From an uncultured Neomegalonema sp. (lineage in GTDB: Bacteria; Pseudomonadota; Alphaproteobacteria; Rhodobacterales; Rhodobacteraceae), in contig CALDZQ010000213.1 of assembly GCA_937944035.1 (NCBI GenBank), positions 1 to 8,300 on the forward strand: a stretch of 8,300 nucleotides of DNA. The letters are read 5' to 3'. The notes beneath the pieces are model-generated. The model made no database searches. It was not told the origin of the DNA and was given only the letters and a program-made list of their open reading frames with translations. Shown piece after piece: positions 1-5,277 of this stretch; positions within the stretch are counted from its first letter, which is position 1, and each line of letters starts with the position of its first letter. The translations under genes and the position numbers were made by a program.

Positions 1-946
1 AGGAGCCGCCGCTGCGGCCCTTGTATGGCTCGTCCAGATACATCGGACCGCGTTCGCGGTCGATCCGGCGTTTTTCCTGCATAAGCACCAAAAGCAGGAA
101 AAGCACCATCCCCGCCGCCACAGCCAATGCGAGGATAATAAGCGGGTTAGGTCGGCTCGGTGCGCTCTCCGCAACGGGCCTTTGGAATTCTTCAGCTGCA
201 AAATTGCCGCCACCTTTTGTCATGACGAGCATACGCTCATGGACCAGCAATTGTTTGAGTAGCTGTTCGCGCACGTCTTTGACCGTGGTGCGCTCATAAC
301 GCGCCTCCAGGGATTCGAGTGTTCTGCTGGAAGATTCTTCAACAAAGTCACGTGCATTGCTGTCGGCAACTTTATGCAACTTGCTCAACAGCTCAATTCC
401 GAATTCGGGCTTGGTGACATAGACCGTGAGTTTCCGGATTGAATCATCAACCTCTTCGACGGAGATTTTCTGGCGGATGGACTTCCACAAGGTATCTACT
501 GTCGGCTTTGCTTCGAGGGAAAACGGATAATCGACCAGATCCGCAAAGCTATGGCGCAGATTGACAAGCGCGCCCTCGGCCTTGATCCAACGGTTATTTT
601 CCGAGTCCCATCGGTCGGGGAACATCTCCTGCAAAAATGCTTCATCTGTGTAAAGCGCTTCAGCGGTTTTATAGGATTCAAGGTTGCGGATATAGAGTTT
701 AAACGGGGACAGGCCGGTCGATTGCCCGCCGATACCAAGCAGGCGCACATTGGGGAAAGTTGACCCCTGACTATCACCCTCGTGGATCGAGAGGGAGGCA
801 ACCTCCATCGATACTTCGTATTTATAAGTCGTCAGACGCAGATAGATCACCGCAAGGGCCACGCATATTCCGACGATCAGCATCATCGGAATTGCCCGTC
901 GGGCGATAAACCCGAAGAAGGCACCGATCAAAGAGCCACGCTTCAT
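1..946 (-). CDS. Wzz-type polysaccharide chain-length determinant-like protein, incomplete at the window edge
   Basis: Reading leftward from ATG 944-946, the frame stays open for 315 codons to base 1, so the C-terminal end is missing. An AGGAG ribosome site (953-957) lies 6 nt before the ATG. The architecture is that of Wzz/polysaccharide co-polymerase proteins: a short cytoplasmic N-terminus, a first membrane segment at about residues 18-37, a periplasmic domain of about 230 residues with a charged, helix-prone stretch near 180-240, and a second membrane segment at about 268-289 preceded by the proline-bearing RPNP. Such proteins set the length of O-antigen, capsule or exopolysaccharide chains at the inner membrane. 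An odd point is that at least 26 charged residues follow the second membrane segment, longer than the short tail of enterobacterial Wzz. Assignment rests on architecture and overall resemblance, not on a diagnostic catalytic motif. The polysaccharide concerned cannot be told from this window. Confidence 0.7.
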   Translation of the reverse strand, partial: MKRGSLIGAFFGFIARRAIPMMLIVGICVALAVIYLRLTTYKYEVSMEVASLSIHEGDSQGSTFPNVRLLGIGGQSTGLSPFKLYIRNLESYKTAEALYTDEAFLQEMFPDRWDSENNRWIKAEGALVNLRHSFADLVDYPFSLEAKPTVDTLWKSIRQKISVEEVDDSIRKLTVYVTKPEFGIELLSKLHKVADSNARDFVEESSSRTLESLEARYERTTVKDVREQLLKQLLVHERMLVMTKGGGNFAAEEFQRPVAESAPSRPNPLIILALAVAAGMVLFLLLVLMQEKRRIDRERGPMYLDEPYKGRSGGS

Positions 947-975
947 ATCTGTCTCCTGCATGACGGGCTACTTTT

Positions 976-1008
976 ACCCGACATCGTGTCATACGCCCAA
1001 TGTCGGGT
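976..1008. repeat. 9-bp perfect inverted repeat upstream of the Wzz-like gene
   Basis: ACCCGACAT (976-984) and ATGTCGGGT (1000-1008) are perfect reverse complements separated by 15 nt. The repeat sits 30-62 nt upstream of the Wzz-like start codon, in the 185-nt gap after hemJ. Neither strand has a T tract after the stem, so it does not look like an intrinsic terminator. It could be an operator or a leader hairpin for the Wzz-like gene; that function is inference. I see no other convincing element in 947-1131. Confidence 0.6.
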
Positions 1009-1131
1009 GATTACCAGTTCTTCATACTCATCGCTTAAAGGCCGAACGAAGCCTATTGTGGCGCTGAAGTTTCGCAAAATGTCATTGATTGCGACAACAG
1101 GGTGCAAAGCGACTTCAGGCGATGTAGTCTC

Positions 1132-1563
1132 TTAAAAGGGTTTGAAAACAACAAGCCCGATAATAACAGCCATCAGCACGGTTGGCACTTCATTCATAAT
1201 CCGGAAAAATTTTCCCGTACGCGTTGAAGAACCTGCCAAAAATTCCTTACGCCACTTTCCGCACATGCCGTGAAATGCGGTCATAGCCAGCACCAGTAGG
1301 ACTTTGAGAATGATCCACTGCTCGCTGCCCAAATCAACAGCCGCGCCAATCAGTAAAATGCCACTGATCCACGTCACCAGCATCGCCGGGGTCATAATGA
1401 CCTTCATGAGTTTCAGTTCCATCGTCTCGAACGTTTTCTTCGCCTCATCAGAGACCGTTTCGACATGATAGACGAACAGGCGCGGCAAGTAGAACAACGC
1501 AGCCATCCAACTGATGACTGCCATAATGTGAATCCACTTGGCCCAAGGGTAAAGTATATCCAT
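1132..1563 (-). CDS. hemJ: Protoporphyrinogen IX oxidase HemJ
   Basis: HemJ oxidises protoporphyrinogen IX to protoporphyrin IX, the penultimate step of haem synthesis, in the cytoplasmic membrane. The 143-residue length is typical. Membrane segments lie at about 8-28, 56-76, 84-102 and 125-141. The family pattern is clear: an early histidine (H12), then SWMAALFYLPRLFVYHVE with R28, a lysine at the head of the third segment (K87), and the C-terminal NEVPTVLM...VVFKPF. His and Lys residues at these places are the conserved functional residues of the family. The ATG lies 3 nt after the hemE stop, and its ribosome site (AGAGGG) is inside the end of hemE, so the two genes are almost certainly co-transcribed and translationally coupled. 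HemE and HemJ act two steps apart in the same pathway. The TAA stop is followed by a 185-nt gap with no clear terminator. Confidence 0.93.
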   Translation of the reverse strand: MDILYPWAKWIHIMAVISWMAALFYLPRLFVYHVETVSDEAKKTFETMELKLMKVIMTPAMLVTWISGILLIGAAVDLGSEQWIILKVLLVLAMTAFHGMCGKWRKEFLAGSSTRTGKFFRIMNEVPTVLMAVIIGLVVFKPF

Positions 1564-1566
1564 GTT

Positions 1567-2598
1567 TTACCCTCTGATTTTCTTCAGCAAAGCATGAACA
1601 TTGTTAATGTCTGCTTCGGGCGTAATACCGTGACCGAGATTGAACACGAATGGCCCCTGCCCCAGAGCGTTAATGATGCGATCTATATCACGCATCATCG
1701 CATCACCGCCTGTAATCATGTGCATTGGCTCCAGATTACCCTGCACAGTGCCGAGCGGTTGAATATGCTCTGCGGCCCATTCCGGTGATACGCCCTGATC
1801 GAGGCTGACCCCATTTACACCGGTTGCCCGGACAAAATCCGCATAGAGCGACCCGACACCGCGTGGAAATCCGATAATCGGTGTGTCGGGATGCGATTCG
1901 CGGACAATTTCGACAATGCGTTTTGTCGGCTGCACACAATAGCGGTCAAAAGCATTCGGCGCGAGCGCGCTGGCCCAGCTGTCAAAAATCTGTACAGCCT
2001 CAGCGCCCGCATCGATTTGTTTCACCAGATAATGGCCGACACTCTCAGCCAGCGAATCAATCAGAGCCGCAAAAGTATCGGGCGATGAGAACATCCATTT
2101 TCTCGCTTGGGCCTGCTCGTCTTTACCCCGCCCTGCGGCCATGTAAGTGGCCAATGTCCAAGGCGCACCCGCAAAGCCGATCAGTGCCGTCTCCTTCGGC
2201 AATTCTTCGCGAAGCCTGCCAACCGTTTCGTACACCGGCGCCAGATGCTTATCAAAAGTCTCCGGATCGAATACGGGAGGCGCTGACCCTATCGGTAGCG
2301 GATCAAGTCTTGGTCCTTCACCTTGGGCGAACCAGACATTCATTCCCAAAGCATGGGGAACGACGAGAATATCCGAAAATAGGATCGACGCATCAAATCC
2401 GAAACGCCTGATCGGTTGCAGCGTAACTTCCACAGCAAAATCAGGGTTATAGCATAGATTTAGGAAACCACCCGCTGTCTCGCGCACCGCACGATATTCG
2501 TCCAGATAACGCCCGGCCTGTCGCATCAGCCATACAGGGGGAACAGGGTTGGTTTTGCCTTTGAGGGCGCGGATCAGCAGTTTATCATCAGATTTCAT
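1567..2598 (-). CDS. hemE: Uroporphyrinogen decarboxylase
   Basis: HemE removes four carboxyl groups from uroporphyrinogen III to give coproporphyrinogen III in the cytoplasm. The protein is 343 residues from the chosen ATG, near the family norm. Visible signatures are PVWLMRQAGRYL (21-32, with the substrate-binding arginines R26 and R30), FSDIL with the catalytic aspartate D76, GFAGAPWTLATYM (141-153, with the conserved Tyr152), FDSWA (205-209) and NLGHGITPE (320-328, with His323). A GTG codon at 2623-2625 would add nine residues (start MLSSCSGCS). I prefer ATG 2598 because it puts the first conserved block at the usual distance from the N-terminus. Neither start has a strong ribosome site. 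It is first in a leftward hemE-hemJ operon whose promoter must lie in the origin region. In Caulobacter, hemE transcription from that region is tied to origin control. Nothing in the coding sequence looks damaged. Confidence 0.96.
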   Translation of the reverse strand: MKSDDKLLIRALKGKTNPVPPVWLMRQAGRYLDEYRAVRETAGGFLNLCYNPDFAVEVTLQPIRRFGFDASILFSDILVVPHALGMNVWFAQGEGPRLDPLPIGSAPPVFDPETFDKHLAPVYETVGRLREELPKETALIGFAGAPWTLATYMAAGRGKDEQAQARKWMFSSPDTFAALIDSLAESVGHYLVKQIDAGAEAVQIFDSWASALAPNAFDRYCVQPTKRIVEIVRESHPDTPIIGFPRGVGSLYADFVRATGVNGVSLDQGVSPEWAAEHIQPLGTVQGNLEPMHMITGGDAMMRDIDRIINALGQGPFVFNLGHGITPEADINNVHALLKKIRG

Positions 2599-2670
2599 GC
2601 TGCATCCAGAACAGGAACTGAGCACGGATGCAAGCCTGAGAAAGCGCTATTCCTTTTTTTTCTTTCTTCA

Positions 2671-2700
2671 AGAATCCAAGAATCTAAGAATATGGATTCT
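2671..2700. repeat. Tandem 8-bp repeats with GANTC sites, closed by an inverted copy
   Basis: From 2670 the sequence reads as three successive 8-mers, AAGAATCC, AAGAATCT and AAGAATAT, followed by GGATTCT on the opposite sense. AGAATCCA (2671-2678) and TGGATTCT (2693-2700) form a perfect 8-bp inverted repeat around a 14-nt spacer. Three GANTC sites fall here (2672-2676, 2680-2684, 2695-2699), a tight cluster for CcrM-type adenine methylation if the host has that enzyme. A pyrimidine tract (about 2651-2669, with a run of eight T) abuts it. The block lies in the most AT-rich part of the candidate origin, next to the first DnaA box. Confidence 0.7.
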
Positions 2701-2712
2701 CTTGTTTATTCC

Positions 2713-2721
2713 TGTGGAAAT
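2713..2721 (-). promoter_or_regulatory. DnaA box, one mismatch, opposed to the strong box
   Basis: Read on the minus strand this is ATTTCCACA, which differs from TTWTNCACA only at the first base. By itself it would be weak evidence. Its place as the mirror image of the perfect box at 2745-2753 makes it more credible. Confidence 0.5.
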
Positions 2722-2744
2722 CGGGGATTAATTTTCCTCCCCGT

Positions 2745-2753
2745 TTATCCACA
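2745..2753 (+). promoter_or_regulatory. DnaA box, perfect consensus
   Basis: TTATCCACA matches the canonical high-affinity DnaA box exactly. It is the strongest box in the window and forms the right end of the dyad at 2713-2753. It sits 14 nt from the CtrA-type site, close enough for the two proteins to influence each other if both bind. Confidence 0.85.
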
Positions 2754-2767
2754 GAATTCGAACAGAT

Positions 2768-2782
2768 TTAACCCCCTGTTAA
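2768..2782. promoter_or_regulatory. CtrA-type binding site (TTAA-N7-TTAA)
   Basis: TTAACCCCCTGTTAA is an exact match to the TTAA-N7-TTAA consensus of CtrA, the response regulator that represses origin firing in Caulobacter and binds the R. prowazekii origin. It lies between the perfect DnaA box and the second AT-rich block. It may also affect hemE or DUF299-gene transcription. The regulator gene itself is not in the window. Confidence 0.75.
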
Positions 2783-2824
2783 GATCATGTCTGAAGTCAG
2801 AAATTCCTTAATAAATTTAAACGG

Positions 2825-2846
2825 TTTGGTAACATTCTTTACCAAA
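2825..2846. repeat. Perfect 8-bp inverted repeat in the origin region
   Basis: TTTGGTAA (2825-2832) and TTACCAAA (2839-2846) are perfect reverse complements separated by CATTCT. TTAA tetramers flank the palindrome nearly symmetrically (2817-2820 and 2850-2853). There is no T tract, so it is not a normal terminator. It resembles an operator for a dimeric regulator; the binder is unknown. Confidence 0.6.
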
Positions 2847-2853
2847 GTCTTAA
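2839..2853 (+). promoter_or_regulatory. Degenerate CtrA-type site
   Basis: TTAC-CAAAGTC-TTAA has the TTAA-N7-TTAA spacing with one mismatched base in the left half. It overlaps the right arm of the inverted repeat at 2825-2846. Multiple CtrA sites are usual in alphaproteobacterial origins that have any, but this one is weaker than 2768-2782. Confidence 0.4.
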
Positions 2854-2875
2854 CAGTGGCGAAGGACAGCAGGCG

Positions 2876-2884
2876 TTTTGCACA
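2876..2884 (+). promoter_or_regulatory. DnaA box (TTTTGCACA)
   Basis: TTTTGCACA fits the relaxed DnaA consensus TTWTNCACA at every position. It points the same way as the perfect box about 130 bp to its left, on the DUF299-gene side of the AT-rich block. Confidence 0.6.
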
Positions 2885-2994
2885 TATCACTCACTCTCGC
2901 TGGACCGTTTTTCCCCTTTGCATAACCATGCGCATTGAATCATGTTAATGGGGATGAATGGGTCGGTTGGCTTTGCCATTCAAAACTTTCATCG

Positions 2995-3003
2995 CTATCC
3001 ACA
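2995..3003 (+). promoter_or_regulatory. DnaA box-like site just before the DUF299 gene
   Basis: CTATCCACA differs from the perfect DnaA box only in its first base. It lies 5 nt before the ATG at 3009, between the two possible starts of the kinase gene. If it is a real box, the origin reaches to the preferred start codon. Confidence 0.4.
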
Positions 3004-3008
3004 GCTCT

Positions 3009-3842
3009 ATGGCTGATCCCTATTGCATACACATCATCTCGGATTCGACTGGCGAAACCATCGCATCCGCCCTGCGCGCTACCATTCCGATGTTCGGAGA
3101 GGTCAAGGTGCGCTACCGCCGCCATGTGATGATTCGCAGCGAAAAGGCGTTGGGCAAGGTCTTGGATGCTGTAGAGGCCGATCCCGGAATCGTCTTTCAC
3201 ACCGTGGTCGAGACAGCATTGCGGGTTCAGATCGATAAGCGTTGCCATCAAATCGGTGTGCAAGCGGTCCCGTTTCTCGATCCGATTCTCAGCACTCTGA
3301 CCGGTTATTTAGGGCAGAAAGCCGTGTTGATGCGCCCCGGTGCGCAGCATGAGGTGGATGAGCGCTACTATCAGCGTGTTTCCGCCCTTGATTTTGCGCT
3401 GGCCTATGATGACGGTAATCTGGCCGAACGTTTGGCGGAGGCGGATGTTGTGCTGATCGGAGTCAGCCGCACGTCAAAGACTCCCACATGCGTCTATATG
3501 GCAGGCAGGGGCGTTAAGGCGGCGAATGTGCCGCTTATTCTCGGAAAGAAACCACCGCCGGAGCTTTTTGATTTGCGGGACGGCGGCCGCCTTATTGTGG
3601 GACTGACTGTAAAGCCGACGCGATTGGCCCAAATACGTGAAAATCGCATGACTGCGCTAAATCATCAGGGAGGCGCGGATTACGCGGATCTTGAGATGAT
3701 CCGTCGTGAGGTCATCGAGGCGCGGCAATTAATGGAAGAGCTGGAATGTCCGATGATTGACGTGACGCGCCGTTCGATTGAGGAAACCTCGGCGGAGATC
3801 CTGCGTATGATCGAGCAGGGCCGGGCGGAGCGGCTCTCATGA
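3009..3842 (+). CDS. ppsR: DUF299 bifunctional kinase/pyrophosphorylase (PEP synthase or PPDK regulatory protein)
   Basis: Proteins of this family switch PEP synthase or pyruvate phosphate dikinase off by ADP-dependent phosphorylation of a threonine, and back on by phosphate-dependent removal, controlling pyruvate-PEP flux in the cytoplasm. Visible signatures are HIISDSTGETI (8-18), the P-loop-like GVSRTSKTPT (151-160), PLILGKK (175-181) and a C-terminal DVTRRSIEETSAEI (251-264). From ATG 3009 the length is 277 residues, typical of the family, and SDSTGET falls close to the N-terminus as usual. An upstream ATG at 2958 adds 17 residues. It has a GGGGA 3 nt away, whereas 3009 has no clear ribosome site, so the start is not settled. 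Which target enzyme it controls is not visible. It is the first gene of the rightward origin-flanking operon and overlaps maf by 4 nt (ATGA). The usual HDDG of the family seems to read YDDG here (133-136). Confidence 0.92.
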   Translation: MADPYCIHIISDSTGETIASALRATIPMFGEVKVRYRRHVMIRSEKALGKVLDAVEADPGIVFHTVVETALRVQIDKRCHQIGVQAVPFLDPILSTLTGYLGQKAVLMRPGAQHEVDERYYQRVSALDFALAYDDGNLAERLAEADVVLIGVSRTSKTPTCVYMAGRGVKAANVPLILGKKPPPELFDLRDGGRLIVGLTVKPTRLAQIRENRMTALNHQGGADYADLEMIRREVIEARQLMEELECPMIDVTRRSIEETSAEILRMIEQGRAERLS

Positions 3843-4435
3843 CCCTGATTTTGGCATCTGCCAGTGAAGCGCGGGTCAAGATGTTGCGCGATGCGGGCGT
3901 ACCGGATGTGCAGGCGGTTCCCGCGTATGTCGATGAGGATGCGATAAAACAGGCATTTCGCGCAGAGGGTGTCGCGGCGCGCGATGTGGCTGATGCGTTG
4001 GCTGAAGCAAAAGCCAAGCGTATTTCCGCCAAATATCCCGGCGCGCTGGTGTTGGGGGCGGATCAGGTACTGGCTTTCGAGGGCGATATTTTTGACAAAC
4101 CCCGCGATCTCGATGATGCGCGGGCACAGTTGCAGCGCTTACGCGGAAGCGGTCATGAGCTGCTTAGCGCGGCGGTGATCTGCGTCGATGGTGCGCCGGT
4201 CTGGCGACATATCGGCGCGGCGCGGTTATCGATGCGGCCATTTTCGGATGCATTTATTGATGCGTATCTGGCGGAGGAGGGTGTGCGGGTGCTTGAGACC
4301 GTCGGCGGCTATCGGATCGAAGAACGCGGCGCGCAGTTGTTCAGCCGGATTAGCGGCGATTATTTCTCCATCCTCGGATTACCGTTGCTGGAAGTACTGG
4401 GATTCTTGCGGGCGCGGGGAGTGCTGACGGAATGA
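3839..4435 (+). CDS. maf: Maf family nucleotide pyrophosphatase
   Basis: Maf proteins hydrolyse non-canonical or modified nucleoside triphosphates to monophosphates, and are linked to nucleotide-pool cleaning and septum control. The 198-residue length is typical. Family blocks are the N-terminal LILASASEAR (3-12, matching the LASxSxxR loop), GADQVL (73-78), FDKP (85-88), and GGYRIEERGAQLFSRI followed by GDYFSILGLPL (156-183), which is the usual C-terminal active-site signature. The Gln in GADQV suggests the YceF-like branch, acting on 7-methyl-GTP-type substrates, rather than the dTTP/UTP branch, but I would not press this. The start ATG overlaps the preceding stop (ATGA) and its stop overlaps the aroE start in the same way, so translation is probably coupled across three genes. 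No sign of damage. Confidence 0.92.
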   Translation: MTLILASASEARVKMLRDAGVPDVQAVPAYVDEDAIKQAFRAEGVAARDVADALAEAKAKRISAKYPGALVLGADQVLAFEGDIFDKPRDLDDARAQLQRLRGSGHELLSAAVICVDGAPVWRHIGAARLSMRPFSDAFIDAYLAEEGVRVLETVGGYRIEERGAQLFSRISGDYFSILGLPLLEVLGFLRARGVLTE

Positions 4436-5277
4436 AAGACCATGAAGACGCGCCCTTGGCGGGCGTCATCGGCTGGCCGATAGCGCATTCTTTGTCGCCG
4501 AAACTGCATGGCCATTGGCTGCGGCGCTACAAAATAAAAGGATGGTATCTGCCGCTTCCTGTCGCCGAGGATGACTTTGAGGCCGCCCTGCGTACAATGC
4601 CTAAAATGGGTTTTGTCGGTGCGAATGTGACGATGCCGCACAAGGAGCGGGCGTTTGCGCTGGCGGATGAAACCTCAGCCATAGCGCAGCGATTGGGGGC
4701 GGCGAATACGCTGGTCTTTGATCCCCAGCGCGGCATTTGTGCGGATAATACCGACGGGTTCGGTTTCATTGAGAACCTGCGCGAGACCAGACCGGGTTGG
4801 GATGCGACGGCGGGTCCGGTGGCGGTTCTGGGCGCAGGGGGAGCATGTCGCGCAGTGGTCGCCGCTCTCATGGATGCCGGTGTGCCGGAGCTACGCCTTC
4901 TGAACCGTACAAAATCGCGGGCGCAGGCGCTGCGTGATGAGATTGCGCCCGGCATTGATGTCCGTGATTGGTCCGAAGTGGAGGAGGCGGTTTCAGGTGT
5001 AAGTTTGGTGGTCAACACCACCAGCATGGGTATGGCGGGCGGTCCTGAACTGACGCTCACACTGCAAAATCTTTCCCCCGCAGCCTTGGCCGCCGACATC
5101 GTCTATGCGGCGGGTGGTACGCCGTTCATGAAATTGGCTCAATCCCGTGGTGCGGAAACGGTGGACGGCTTGGGGATGCTCTTGCATCAGGCCCGCCCCG
5201 GTTTTGAGCGATGGTTCGGGCGCGCGCCTCAGGTGGATGCGGCATTGCGGGCGGCGGTAACGGGGCAGGGGGCGTGA
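4432..5277 (+). CDS. aroE: Shikimate 5-dehydrogenase
   Basis: AroE reduces 3-dehydroshikimate to shikimate with NADPH, the fourth step of the chorismate (aromatic amino acid) pathway, in the cytoplasm. The protein is 281 residues, full length. In order it shows the shikimate-binding SLSP (20-23), NVTMPHK (65-71) with catalytic Lys71, NTDG (106-109) with catalytic Asp108, the dinucleotide loop GAGGACRA (134-141), NRT (158-160) for the NADP phosphate, NTTSMGM (195-201) and GLGMLLHQA (246-254) with Gln253. The proline often seen after the tyrosine in the DxVYxP motif is absent (DIVYAAGGTPF), a minor variation. It overlaps maf by 4 nt (ATGA) and coaE by 4 nt (GTGA). A ribosome site (ACGGA) is inside the end of maf. 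Confidence 0.95.
   Translation: MKDHEDAPLAGVIGWPIAHSLSPKLHGHWLRRYKIKGWYLPLPVAEDDFEAALRTMPKMGFVGANVTMPHKERAFALADETSAIAQRLGAANTLVFDPQRGICADNTDGFGFIENLRETRPGWDATAGPVAVLGAGGACRAVVAALMDAGVPELRLLNRTKSRAQALRDEIAPGIDVRDWSEVEEAVSGVSLVVNTTSMGMAGGPELTLTLQNLSPAALAADIVYAAGGTPFMKLAQSRGAETVDGLGMLLHQARPGFERWFGRAPQVDAALRAAVTGQGA

Larger units (their letters stand above)
2713..2753. repeat. Large imperfect dyad with opposed DnaA boxes at its ends
   Basis: The left arm is TGTGGAAATCGGGGA (2713-2727) and the right arm is TCCCCGTTTATCCACA (2738-2753). The reverse complement of the right arm matches the left except for one inserted base and one substitution. The arms flank a 10-nt AT-rich centre (TTAATTTTCC). The outer six bases of each arm belong to DnaA boxes pointing in opposite directions, and the inner six (CGGGGA/TCCCCG) are a perfect GC-rich inverted repeat. 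It may position two DnaA protomers face to face, or form a hairpin in single-stranded DNA; both are inference. Confidence 0.7.
2640..3003. other. oriC: Candidate chromosomal replication origin (oriC)
   Basis: This AT-rich, non-coding stretch separates divergent hemE and the DUF299 gene, the junction that carries oriC in Caulobacter crescentus and Rickettsia prowazekii. Hand-counted GC is 18/60 at 2641-2700 and 17/60 at 2781-2840, far below the flanking genes. It contains a perfect DnaA box (2745-2753), a second box matching TTWTNCACA (2876-2884), two one-mismatch boxes (2713-2721 on minus, 2995-3003), a perfect CtrA-type TTAA-N7-TTAA site (2768-2782) with a degenerate one nearby (2839-2853), and four GANTC sites within 2672-2941. 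The AT-rich blocks at about 2641-2712 and 2783-2840 are candidates for duplex unwinding. I saw no convincing IHF site. Both flanking operons run away from the region. Boundaries are approximate and origin function is inferred from synteny plus motifs. Confidence 0.8.

Noticed and set aside
976..1008. Intrinsic terminator for hemJ
   Set aside because: The stem is good but no T tract follows it on the minus strand, and it lies well over 100 nt after the hemJ stop, close to the next gene.
1881..2411. 176-codon plus-strand open frame opposite hemE
   Set aside because: It overlaps a complete hemE with conserved active-site residues. The translated product shows no family resemblance.
2549..2731. 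60-codon plus-strand frame crossing from hemE into the gap
   Set aside because: It begins inside hemE on the opposite strand and runs through the poly-T tract, giving a phenylalanine-rich stretch. That looks like chance.
2640..2957. Sigma-70 promoters for hemE and the DUF299 gene
   Set aside because: Both must exist in or near this gap, but I could not pick a -35/-10 pair that stood out from the AT-rich background on either strand.
2940..3263. 107-codon minus-strand frame reaching into the origin region
   Set aside because: It is antisense to the DUF299 gene start and gives no recognisable protein. The origin motifs and synteny explain the region better.
4527..5099. 190-codon minus-strand open frame opposite aroE
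   Set aside because: It lies wholly inside an intact aroE with all catalytic motifs. Its translation is low-complexity Ser/Arg/Ala-rich with no recognisable domain, typical of an antisense shadow in GC-rich DNA.
5211..5273. Extended N-terminus for coaE
   Set aside because: It would add 21 Gly/Ala/Arg residues encoded within aroE. The GTG at 5274 has a ribosome site, a GTGA overlap and the right distance to the P-loop.
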